Source: Darksidea phi
Taxonomy: Eukaryota; Ascomycota; Dothideomycetes; Pleosporales; Lentitheciaceae
Direction of reading: 5' to 3'
Assembly (NCBI GenBank): GCA_030770425.1
Contig: JASJFT010000398.1
Location: forward strand, 1-20,383
DNA length: 20,383 nucleotides
The translations under genes and the position numbers were made by a program. The notes below the pieces were generated by a model. That model worked only from the letters and a program-made list of their open reading frames with translations, was not told where the DNA came from and searched no databases. Below are positions 9,871-20,263 of the stretch, one piece after another; position 1 is the stretch's first letter; each line of letters begins with the position of its first letter.

Positions 9871-11794
9871 TTAGATAATAGTATAGATATTAGTTATAGT
9901 ATTAGTCCTAATAAATATACCCTTACTATTAATAACTTTAGGGAAGCTAAATCTTATATATATAACCTCTCTTCTATCCTACCCTAAATTAACTTTAATA
10001 AGAACGACTATCTAAATAACTAAGTAATATTAGACTTAGATAAAGTCCTAATTAGTAAGTTTTATAAGGAGTTAGATAAAGAGTAAATATAGATATATAC
10101 TATTTATAATCGTTACTAATTTCGGATTAAGGTATATAACTATAAATACTTAGTATATTATAATAATAGAGTTAAGTACTCTAATAACCCTAATTAGATT
10201 CTACTTTATAAGACTATAAATAGTATAGACCCTAGTCTATTATTAACTACTCTTCTACTTCTAATAGACGTAGAGGAGATACTAATAGCCCGAGTATATA
10301 TCTTTATAGAAATTCGGTAGTATTATAGATTATAATAGAAGTATAGGGATTATATCTACTATTTTACTATAAATATTAATTAAATATTTTATAAGCTTCC
10401 TCTTTTACCTTCTAAGTTAGATATTATTATTCTTAAGCTACCCTAATTAGACGACGATAATAGGGATATAATCGACCGTTAATTTAAGAAGAACTTTAAG
10501 GTATACTAATTAGCTATACTTTAGTAGCTATTCTTCTTAAAGTATAATTACCCTAGTTACTATAATATCGAAATTAATTATAATACTATTTAATAGCTTC
10601 CTATAGACGTATTTATTAATAATTAGTTTATTAAGATTAAGTATAATAATAGACTATACTTAGTACTAGATACTAGACCTAATATATAAGTAGATTATTC
10701 TAGTCTATTCTATACTTCTATAGGTATTCTACTTATATAGGCCGTATCTATCCTACTTAGAAATATAACTAATATCTTATCTAATACTAGTAATACTTCT
10801 ATAGCGTCCTCTTCTTTATTAACTAATTCTAGCGGACTATATATAAGTTAATCTATACTAGAGGAGTTTATTAATAATATAAAGTCTAACTATAGTAGTC
10901 TAAATCTTACTAGCTTAGATAACGAAGATATAGAGGTAGATACGTTAACTATACCTAATCTTCTTCTAGATATAGAGGAGTTTAAGACTCTCTATTAGTA
11001 AATATAGAGTTAAAGAGAAGTTATATATCTTATTATAGGTTCTATCTACTAGACGCCTATTATAGAGTTTAATAGTCGGAAGCCTCTTCTTAGTCTTATC
11101 TTTTCTACCCTTTATCTAACTAATACTACTAATTTTATATAGTTTTAGTAGCGTATAATAGACTACCTTATATATATTTATTATATTATATACTATAAGA
11201 ATAGACGATTTACGTATTACTCTTAATTTCGATTTACTATATTTAATATCCTTCTATAAAGGTAGACTATAACTAAGACTAATTTCTTTATTAATTATAT
11301 AATAGATACTAATCCTATTACTATAGAGGATATTAGGGTCGTATTTAATAGCCCTAATAATAGTTTATAACTAATTAATTCTATTATTTATTACTTTACT
11401 ATAATTTAGAAATTTCGTATATATTAGATATAAGAGGGTAAAAATCTTAAGACTATAGTATATTCTATCTTAACTCTCTCTAGATTAGAGACTAATACTA
11501 AGACTAATACTAACTATATTATAGATTTATTAGCTATCCTCTTTATATCTCTTTATTATATACTCTACTATAGATTATTATTAGTATAATCTACTATAAT
11601 TTATACCTTAGTTTAAAGAGTAGAAAACTACTACTTCTATATAATATATATAACTCGCCTAAGACTTTATCTAAGACTATTCTTATATTATATTATACTA
11701 GTTTTATTAATAATTTAAGCTATTTAAAAAATATATTATTAAGTTAAAGTTCGAGGTTATTAATTTATAGGATTAATATAAGTAGTAAGAACGT

Positions 11795-11815
11795 AGGAGT
11801 ACTTATAATTATAGT
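11795..11815 (+). other. Mutated HUH endonuclease site of the Helitron
   Basis: The frame reads ERRSTYNYSL, where Helitron Rep proteins have a segment like RGSxHxHG. Both catalytic His codons (CAC, CAT) have become TAT, and the following Gly (GGT) has become AGT. This alone would remove metal binding and nicking. The tyrosine motif at 12290-12304 is intact because TAT is not a RIP target. Confidence 0.8.
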
Positions 11816-13343
11816 CTTTATTTCTATTACTATACTCTTAGCCCGGACTATAAGCTAGATAGCTAGAGTATAGAGTTTTTAAGAAACTAACTTACTTAGT
11901 ATTAAAAATATTATATTAGTACTATCTACTTTAAACTAGATACTTAGGATATACTAGAAGATAGATTACTATTATTATTACTATTTAAGTAGATAACGTT
12001 TAACTTTAAAGAGCTAGCCTCTATTTTTACTTACTACTATCTCTATTATTATTAGAATTTGTATTATAAGAAGAAAAATAAGATAACTAAATAAAAGGTT
12101 TATTACTTTAATATACTATAACTACTTAACTTAGATCTATAATTCGAAAAGACTCTAGAAAAGATCTACCTTTATTTTTAACCTTACTAAAATTATCTCT
12201 AGCTTAACGTATATAACTAGATTATAGCCTTTAGCTAGTATATAAATATAGATATCTAGCCCTATACTAGTACTATTAAAGTAATAGAATATATAAGGGT
12301 TTATACTATAAAAAGAGAAATACTAACTCTATTATATAAAGAGATAGTAGTCTAAGTTCTTTCTTATTTAAATAATAAAAATATATTCTTCTCTTTTACT
12401 TCTAAGCTCCTAAATAGGTCTACTAGTTAATAGGACTATAGTACTTAGGAAGTTTATTATATTCTCTTTAACTTACCCCTAGTTTACTACTCTTAAGTAG
12501 TAGTTAATATTAATTATTACCCTAAGATAGAGTATTTAACTACTTTTATCTTTTAAAATTAATAATAAGAGGTATCTAATACTCCTAAAGATAATAGTAA
12601 TAACTAAGTTCCTTTTTAATAAGGTCGATTACTCTTTACTAAATATAAAGAGCGACTAATTATACTTAAGGGGGTTAACTATCTTAACTTTCTTCTTTAT
12701 TATACCTACTATCTACCTTTTAAGTACTAAGCTCGAGTAAAGCTATATATTTTAAAGTACTATCTTCTTTATTTATCTATAGTATATACTAAAGACTTTA
12801 CTCGCGTTATACTAATACTTTACTATCCTTTCTATTTAATTAAGAATATTAAGTATATTAATAGTAAGGATTTTACTATTTATATAAAAGTCTACTATAA
12901 GTATAAAGCTTCGTATACGTATATTCCTAGCGCTCGTTATAGGCCTATAGAATTAGAGGCTAAAGAAGAGAATTCTAAGTAGGAAAATATAGATTTAGAG
13001 GATAACTCTTCTTTTAACGAGCTAGTAGCGAGGCGTCTAGGTTTATAAGGATTTATTATAGATAATAATAATATTAAAGACTAGTTTATTAATTAAGTAA
13101 AAGACTAAAATAATCCTATTTATAAAGATATATACGAACTTAACCTATTATATTATTAGAAGAATTAGAAGTACCTCTATTTTATTAATTAGGTTATCTA
13201 AACTAATATCTTATCTAATACCCTCTAGCCTAAGTAACGGCTATTATATAATATATTAATAAATTATAATATAGCTTTTTAATAGGGTAGTTCTTCTCCT
13301 TAACTCCTTATTAACTTAGATAGTATAGGTAGTACTAGTAAGA

Positions 13344-13777
13344 TATTATATATTATACGTACCTTTATACGGAATCTAGATTAGAGTCGATAGAACGTTT
13401 ATTATACCGTTGGTTTCTAATAAGTTAAGATTAAGTTAATAAATTCTATTACTAGAATAACTACTTAGAAAAAGATCTAATCTTATTTATAAGTATTAGG
13501 TAAAGAACTAAAGATTAACTATAAAGAATTAAGATAAAAATCTAAGAGATCCTCTACTCTTTTATATCTATCCCGCTTTACCTTACTCTACTTACTCTAT
13601 TCGTTAAGATATAGATTAACTAGATTATTATTAGTTATACTCTATTTACTCTATTCGCTAAGATATAGATTAACTAAATTATTATTATATAATATTAGAT
13701 TACTAACTAAGCCCCTATCTTAGCTTCTAACCTTCTTAGAATACCCTATATCCTATAGTTCGTATAGGGTTATAATA
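13344..13777 (-). repeat. 3' LTR of element B
   Basis: A 434-bp copy of the family LTR. It ends on the plus strand in TTATAATA, against TTGTAACA in the unmutated copy. Inside it, 13592-13645 and 13646-13699 form a 54-bp tandem duplication that is also present in the LTR of element A, so it belongs to the family and not to this copy. The start is defined by the end of the Helitron reading frame and by comparison with 7978 and 20264, with an uncertainty of about one base. Confidence 0.88.
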
Positions 13778-13792
13778 CTCGCTCCCTCCTCT
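13778..13792 (-). other. Polypurine tract of element B
   Basis: On the minus strand this is AGAGGAGGGAGCGAG, directly abutting the LTR start. It primes plus-strand DNA synthesis during reverse transcription. The matching tract in element A at 8413-8427 is decayed but alignable. It confirms that the left LTR is the 3' LTR. Confidence 0.8.
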
Positions 13793-14560
13793 AAAGCTTC
13801 GTTCTTAAAGTCGCGTTCCCTTTCTTATAACCCTATTTAGTAGTAGTCTAATTATTCTAGTAATTCTTTCTATACTACGCTATAACTCGCGTATATATAC
13901 TAGTAATTCTTTTCTTAACCTAATATCCTAATTATTCCGCCCCTTACCTAGGTATAAGAGTAGATAATATCCCTCTTTATAGGTATCTAAGCCCTATTCT
14001 TTATTTTCTTCTTAGGTCCTAATAATATCTAAAGGTCCTAAGACTTTTATAGCTTATTATCTTTATCTCACCTACTACGTCCTTTACTCTAGTTATATAA
14101 TACTACTAGCTTAATCGTATCTAAACTATTAATTTACTAGCTATAAATATAAGACGTTACTATCCTCGACTTATTATAGTAAATATCTCTCTTAGAATAT
14201 TTCTTATAGTCTAATAGTAACTAATAAGTCTCTTACTCGTACTAAGGAAGAGCGTTCTCGACTCCTATCTAAACTAGAGTCTATTAAGAATAAAGAGTTA
14301 GTTACTTAAGCTTATAAACGGTATATTTATATATAACTAGCTTAATATAATACCTATTAATATAAGCTTCTTAATTATAAGTTAGCTTTAATCTCTAAGT
14401 TAGAAAAGTTAGAATAGATAGAAGCTACTTAGTCTACTTCTTCTAGCTTACCCGTATTACTATAGTAACCCTTACTATATAAGTCTACTAATTTCTCTAC
14501 TTTTCTAGATAGTTAGGAGCCTCTATCTCTAGGTACTTCTAGTAATACTACTTAACTAGG
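13793..14560 (-). other. 3' region of element B, pol tail and untranslated part
   Basis: This lies between the chromodomain and the polypurine tract. The part 13778-14213 is shared with element A. Nearer the chromodomain the pol frame continues as a charged tail. I see no further domain and no separate gene. Confidence 0.5.
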
Positions 14561-17500
14561 TTCTAATAGCCCTATAGGTTCTTAACTAGTTTCTATATAT
14601 TTTAGCTAGTAGACTATCCTATCTATTTAACTAAATATTTCTATTAATATCCGAACTTTTATAGTCCTTAAATTTCCTTAACCTTATACTCCTCGTCTTC
14701 GAGTTCGACGTCGGTAGCTACTTTAGTATCTTCTAGTACTAATTCTAGTAATAATATATAGAATATCGGATATATTCTTATACCTTTAGCTAGCTTTAGT
14801 CTATAGTTAACTAGTCCTATTTTTTCTTTAATTTTAAATAGTCTAATTCGTAAATTATCTAGTTTATCGTATAGTTATTTAGTTTTTAGATTTTATTATA
14901 AAAGGAAAACTTTATCCCCTCTCTTAAGGGTTAGTCCCTCGAGCCTTCTTTTATTTACTATTTTAGCTATTATAAGATTTCTACGTACTATCTATATACT
15001 AAGTTCTCTATATAATTCTTATATTAAATAGGTCTTTTCTTCTACTCTAATAGATATACTTTTAATATCTTTTAGATCTCTATAAGTCGTTAGCTTGTAT
15101 CCGTAGTTTACGTAATATAGTAAGTATCTAGTCGTTATAGACTTCTTACTATTATATATTAATTATACTATTAGAAGTAACTTAACCTAGTTATTCTATA
15201 ACTTATTAATATAGAATCTTAGGTACTTCTTTAGAGTCTAGTTCGTTTATTCTATTTAACTATCTATCTATAGATAAAAGCTAGTTAATAGCTTTCTTTT
15301 AATTCCTAACTTTATAAGTAGCGTACTTTAAAACTTTAAAGTAAATAGTTTATTCCTATCTATAAGGATCTATTCTAGTAATTCGTAATTAGTAATAAGT
15401 ATTCTTTTAACCTCGTAAGCTATACTTTCTACTATAATTACTTCGTTCGTTAGAATAAAGTATACTACCTTAGTTAATTAGTCTATAATTACTATAATTA
15501 TATTATATAACCTTCTTAATCCTAGTTCTAATAATAGTAGTAGCTTTACTATAAAGTCTATTATAATATAAGTCTATAGTCGTATAGATAGTATTAATAA
15601 TTAGAGTAATCTATAGGGCTTATATCTCTTAGGTTTATTCTTAAAATATTCTAAATAGTTACCTATTACTTTCCGAACTTTCTCTCTTATATTAGTAAGT
15701 AGATATTCTTTATCTATATATCTAACTATTTCGTCGATTCCTAGATATTCTAGTATCTTACTCTCGTAGATTTCCTATATTAAGTCTTCCCTAAGACTTA
15801 GTAGTATATAAGGTCTTATTTCCGAGTTATTTATTAGAGTAGAGTATTCTTTCTTATTAAAGTATATATTATCTTCTTCTAATATTTCGTTAGTATCCCT
15901 AATAATTTCTCGGGCCTTATTTCTCTATTTTTTCTTAATATCTACTATTACTATAATTTTAGCTAGCCTTATATAGTTATATATAAGAGTTCTATTAGGT
16001 TCTTTTTATAGGACTAGTTCGTATATAATAGATTTATTAGTTTCTTAGAGGTCCGATCTTCTACTAAGAGTATCTACTACTCTATTTAGTATTCCTAGCT
16101 AATAACTTATCTTAAAGTCGTAGTCTACTAGTAATTCTAATTATTAAAATTATTATTAGTTAAGTTTTTTTATAGTTATAAAGCTCGTAAGGTTCTAGTA
16201 GTCTATAATAACCTCGATCTTATACTTAGCTTCTATAAGCTATAGTTACTATTATTTAAATACTAATATAATAGTACTAAGTTTCTTATTATAAATATCG
16301 TAATTTACTTCTTCTTTATTAAACTTACGTAAATAATAGAATACTAGTCTCTATTTCCTATCTTCTCCTTACTAAATAAATATTACCTCTAGTATATAAT
16401 CTAATATATCCGTCTCTACTTTAAGAAGTCTTATCGGGTTATATATCTATAATATAGGTACTAATATAAATAAATTCTTAAGCTTATTAAAAGTTTCCTA
16501 TTATTTTTAGTTCTACTAAAATCTCTTTTCCTTCTTAGTTACTTCTATAAGTAGAGATATAGTTTTTAAGTAATTCCTAATAAACTTCTAGTAGAAGTTA
16601 GTAAATCCTAAAAAGGATTATACGTCCTTAACTAATATTAGGATTAGCTATTCTCTTATAGTCTATACTTTCTTAGGGTCTATAGATACTTCTTCTTATA
16701 AAATAATAAAATCTAGATATTTAGTCTTTATCCTATAGAATTCGTATTTATCTAGATAAAGTAGTAATCTATTTTATTATAGCTTTTATAGTACTTTCTT
16801 TATATATTCTTTATATTCTTCTAGCGTTCCTTTATTATATATAAGAATATTATCTAGATATACTATATAGAATACGTCTAAGTATTTATTTAATATTCTA
16901 TTAATAATTAACTAAAATATTACTAGTATATTTATTAGTTTAAATAGTATAACTCTATACTCGTAGAGTCTATATCGGGTCTTAAATACTATATACTTCT
17001 CGTATCCTTTTACTATTCGAATTCTATAGAATTCTTCCTAAATATTAAATTTTATAATCTACTTAACTCCTTAGAGCCGGTCTATAAGTTCTCTAATTAG
17101 TAGTAGTAGATATCGATTTTTCTTCGTAACGTTATTTAAATATCTATAGTCTATATAAAGTTATAACTTTCTATTCTTCTTTAAAATAAATAGAACTAGT
17201 AATATTATAGAGTTTTAATTTTCTCTAATATATCCTCTTTCTAAGTTCTTTATTAAGTACTCTTTTAGTTCTTTCTATTAATTTACTATTAATAAGTATA
17301 TAGATCTAGGCTCGAGCTTTATACCCTCCTCTAAGTATATCTTATAATCCTATTCCTAGTACTCTAGTAAATCTATATCCGAATATTCTTTAAATAACTC
17401 TCGGAATTCCTTATAGTCTTAAGATATTATTAGTCGTAGTTCTTTCTATATAGTCGCGACTCTCTATACTATAATAATACCGACTCTTTATAGATTCTTC

Positions 17501-17900
17501 TTATAGATTCTCGTAATCTTATAAGGTAAAATTAAGTCTATTCTCTCTTTCTAGGGTATATACTAGATCTTATAACTAGACCTACCTAGTCTTCTAATTT
17601 CTACGACTTGAGCTATCTACTTATAACCTAGTACTTTACGTAGCTTCTAATCTATCTATAGATTATATATCGCTAGCTAGTTATAACTAATAATTATATT
17701 AGTATCTCTAATTTCTATAATATCGAATCTATAATAGTCTCTAATATTTTCTATCTCTAAGGTTACTTTTTATATTTTAAGGCGAATTATACCTTCTCTA
17801 TATTCTATAGATAATCTATCTCTAAGGTCTACTTATATAGATTTTTCTTTAACTTAGTAAGAAATTCTATATTTCTCTACTAATTTTAATAATAGGAGTA
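14560..17900 (-). pseudogene. Pol polyprotein of element B: protease, reverse transcriptase, RNase H, integrase, chromodomain
   Basis: Read leftwards on the minus strand. Protease end at 17648-17700 (IIISYNQLAIYNLQIDQK). Reverse transcriptase about 17300-16400, with the active-site motif YLDNILIYS at 16836-16872 and the usual YRVxxF segment before it. RNase H start near 16370-16440 (LLKVETD). Integrase about 15770-15240, with first Asp in TYIIIDFIVKL near 15555, second Asp in LIDRNKLFTSKF near 15340-15375, and the mutated HPQTDGQTERMNE motif (FYLxIDRQ) at 15243-15282. Then RIRPFKIKEKIGPVNYRLKL near 14790-14860 and the chromodomain (YLVK, Trp codon now TAG, IG) at about 14580-14690. Catalytic Asp codons GAT and GAC survive, since they are not RIP targets, while Trp, Gln and His are largely lost. 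One long reading frame is likely, but start and stop cannot be fixed. Confidence 0.9.
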
Positions 17901-19480
17901 TAAATTCTACTTTACTATTTATAATAGCTTAGATCTTCCGTCCGTAAATCTATACGTCTATCTCTAGTCTAGCTAATTATTAGATATCTTCTTATACGAT
18001 TCGTAGAGTTATCTTTTAAATACTTTTATTAACGTAACTCTAGTATAGCTAATAATAATCTAGTTTTTTAGCTTATTATTGTAGAGGTTTTAATCTTTAG
18101 AGTCCTCTTCTAATTCTTTAGTCTCGTTTTATTAAGTAGGCGACTCGTCTACCTATTCTATTTTTAGATCTAGTACTCTTCTAATTCTATAGGGTATTTT
18201 CTAATTCGGCTCTTCTAATAGTTCCCCTTTTAGTAATAGTATATCCTAATTAATAGGTTCTACCTTATTTTTATTATTCTAGGCGTTATAATATCCCTAC
18301 TATATACCTAGGACTCTTAGCTATCTACTAATCTCTAGGTTCTTCGAACTATCTCGGTTTTATACTAGATATCCGTATAATTTGTATTATTTAATAAGGT
18401 ATTCCTTCCTTTTAAGATTTTAATAGAAGATATCTTCTTTCCTTCTAGCTATAAGCTCTTATTATACTAGGTATAGGATATATAATCGATTATAGTATAT
18501 CTAATATATAGTCTCGTAATTAGGTTCTTAGTATATAATCCTATAGTTAATATCTCGCTTATATCCTTTAGTATCTATCTAGATTAGTCTATATAGCTAT
18601 CGTCCTATAGTATATTTTATTAGGAAATACTTATCGTATTTATTATTATAGTAATTAATCTATTCTAGCTATTCTTACTTCTTATAAGTCTAGGCCTAGT
18701 TATTATAGTTATAGATATAGTATTCTACTATTAGATATTCTATATTTTAAAGGTATATATATAAGCTACTTCCTAAAAGTATTATAATTTTCTTCTTCTA
18801 TCGGGCGTAGTACTCGTAATTTCCTATATAGTTTATCTATAATAGCGCGTCGTAGTCTATATTATTATAATCCTAGGTTACCTTATAACCTTTTAGTCTT
18901 TAGAGTCTTAGGGTCTAGTCTATTACCTACTAATCTTAATCTTCTATAATATATATCGGCTTCCTCGCGTTGGTATAATATTTAATAATATATTAGCTAG
19001 TCCCGTATTTCTAATACTTATTATATACTAACTATCTAAAAATATCTTCTACGTTAACCTCGTCTAGTCTATCGAGTTTTAGTTCTTTTATCTTAAGCTC
19101 TAGATTATCTTATTATTAAGTAATCTCTTTAACCTCGTTCTACCTACTAGTATTATATTATATTTCGGGTATCGAGTTAGACTTAGTTTCTTTTTTCTTA
19201 CTATACCTAATTATATTTATACGCCTAGTATCGTCCTAGTCTTCTATACTTTTCTTTTCCTTACTATATTCTTTAGTAAAGTATTCCTATATACTATAGC
19301 GTAGATATACTTTTTTATCTCGATATTATTTTATCTTATCTACTAGAACTTTCTATAACTTTCTACCTTATTCGCGTTTCTTATTCTTTAGATATTTCTT
19401 TTTCTAGACTATACTAATATCTATTTCGTCGTAACCCTTATAGAACCTATACTTTTAAGCTATCTACTCTTTTCTATAGA
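17900..19480 (-). pseudogene. Gag C-terminal/linker region of element B
   Basis: This is the stretch between the capsid domain and protease. It encodes Lys/Arg/Gln-rich sequence. The part 17900-19101 is homologous to 993-2330 of the plus-strand fragment, which shows it is a constant part of the family. I could not see a clear CCHC zinc knuckle, though Cys codons TGC and TGT would be converted to TAC and TAT, so its absence means little. Confidence 0.65.
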
Positions 19481-20080
19481 CTCTTACTAGTTCTATAGTA
19501 TCTTATTTTTTAAGTACTTGTTCGTATAGTCGATTATTAATACGAATTATTATCTTAATTAGTTCTACTAGGTCGTCTAATTTTTTAAGTCGGGCTAACT
19601 CGTTCTTAATTAGCTTCTTAAGTCTATTATAGTATATAACTATAAGAGGTATATTATTCTAATTAATCTTATACTATAGCTATTTAAATTCGGTAGTATA
19701 CGTACTTATTAACTTAGTCTATCTTAGCCTTTAAATCTAGTATTTAGCTTACTAGACCTTATTAATATCTTCGAAGACTATATATATTTATTCCTTAAAC
19801 AAATCCTAATCTTTAAATACTACTTTTATTTCGTTATATTACTTTAATAAGGAGTTCTTATTAGCTATATAATTATTAATTAGAGGTTATATCTATATAG
19901 CCGCTTTACCTATTATATATATATCTATAGTAAGGATCTTATCCTAGTTATTAGTAAACGTAGTAGAGTTAAACCGGTAGTATAGGTCTAATTATATAAG
20001 GAATAGTCTTAGGTCTTTCTTTCTACTATTATATTTCTCTAGTATTAGGATCTTTAACTTTATTTTAAGTCCTACTCGCG
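19480..20080 (-). pseudogene. Gag capsid domain (retrotransposon gag type) of element B
   Basis: The minus strand from about 20073 reads KIKLKILILEKYNSRKKDL and then LRLFLIQLDLYYRF, followed by FKDQDLFKEQIYIVFEDIN, YQIQRLRQTK and STYTTEFKQL. This is the pattern of the retrotransposon gag family (PF03732-like: a block ending in FLxQLxxYF, then F...LxxxF.D, then LRQxxSVxxYxxxF). It forms the particle shell. The start is not visible because ATG is now ATA; about 20080-20200 would suit. Only a handful of TAA and TAG stops occur here, fewer than in elements C and A. Confidence 0.82.
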
Positions 20081-20239
20081 CCTATTATAGCGATCTTTAT
20101 AGTAATATTATAGCCTACTATAACTTAACTATCTAAGCTACCTATTACTAGATTAGGGCTACTAGATTCGTTACTAGAGCCCTAGTTATACTCTCTCTAG
20201 AGGTATTACGTAAGCTAGATAAAGTTACTATATTAATAT

Positions 20240-20263
20240 AACCTTAGTTTAGGGTAGTTAATA
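20240..20263 (-). other. Presumed primer binding region of element B
   Basis: Immediately inside the 5' LTR the minus strand reads TTAACTACCCTAAACTAAGG. It does not start with the TGG that pairs with a tRNA CCA end, and TGG would have become TAG, which is also not seen. Either the primer is not the end of a tRNA (self-priming is known in the Tf1/sushi group) or the LTR boundary is off by a few bases. Confidence 0.3.

Larger units (their letters stand above)
9181..13342 (+). pseudogene. Helitron Rep/helicase (HUH endonuclease and PIF1-like helicase), broken
   Basis: The intact protein would nick, transfer and unwind DNA for rolling-circle transposition. Domains in order: a Ser/Thr/Pro-rich N-terminus containing 60-bp repeats; at about 10250-10620 the conserved segment with VEEILIARVYIF and LPLLPSKLDIIIL, known from fungal and oomycete Helitron proteins; at 11147-11260 the Helitron-like N domain (NRRFTYYS and FRFTIFNILL). 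The HUH site is at 11801-11815, where His-Asn-His reads Tyr-Asn-Tyr. The two-tyrosine motif YIRVY is at 12290-12304. A segment at 12434-12484 (DYSTWEVYYILFNLPL) matches the usual DWSAQEVxHLLLxLPL. The helicase start (PKQRLLYN at about 13229) and Walker A (GSTSK, from GGTGK, 13328-13342) follow. The frame is 1 up to about 11260 and 2 from about 11760, so there is also an indel. All stops are TAA or TAG. Confidence 0.88.
8842..13343 (+). mobile_element. Helitron, 5' part, RIP-inactivated and interrupted by element B
   Basis: This is a plus-strand rolling-circle transposon. It starts at 8842 directly after an A that is shared with the uninterrupted copy of the site in element B, where A is followed by T. 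Helitrons insert between A and T and begin with TC. The first bases here are TTACGG, which is what TCACGG becomes when the CA is mutated. It contains 22-bp and 60-bp tandem repeats and one long coding region with a Helitron-type N-terminal domain, HUH and two-tyrosine Rep motifs, and the start of a PIF1-like helicase. It is cut at 13343 by the LTR of element B. Most of the helicase and the 3' hairpin and CTRR terminus should lie beyond the right end of B. Confidence 0.88.

Noticed and set aside
7978..13777. Element A with LTRs at 7978-8412 and 13344-13777 as a complete pair
   Set aside because: The DNA left of 13344 is Helitron helicase, not a gypsy 5' leader. The 13344 LTR continues without a break into the complete internal region of element B.
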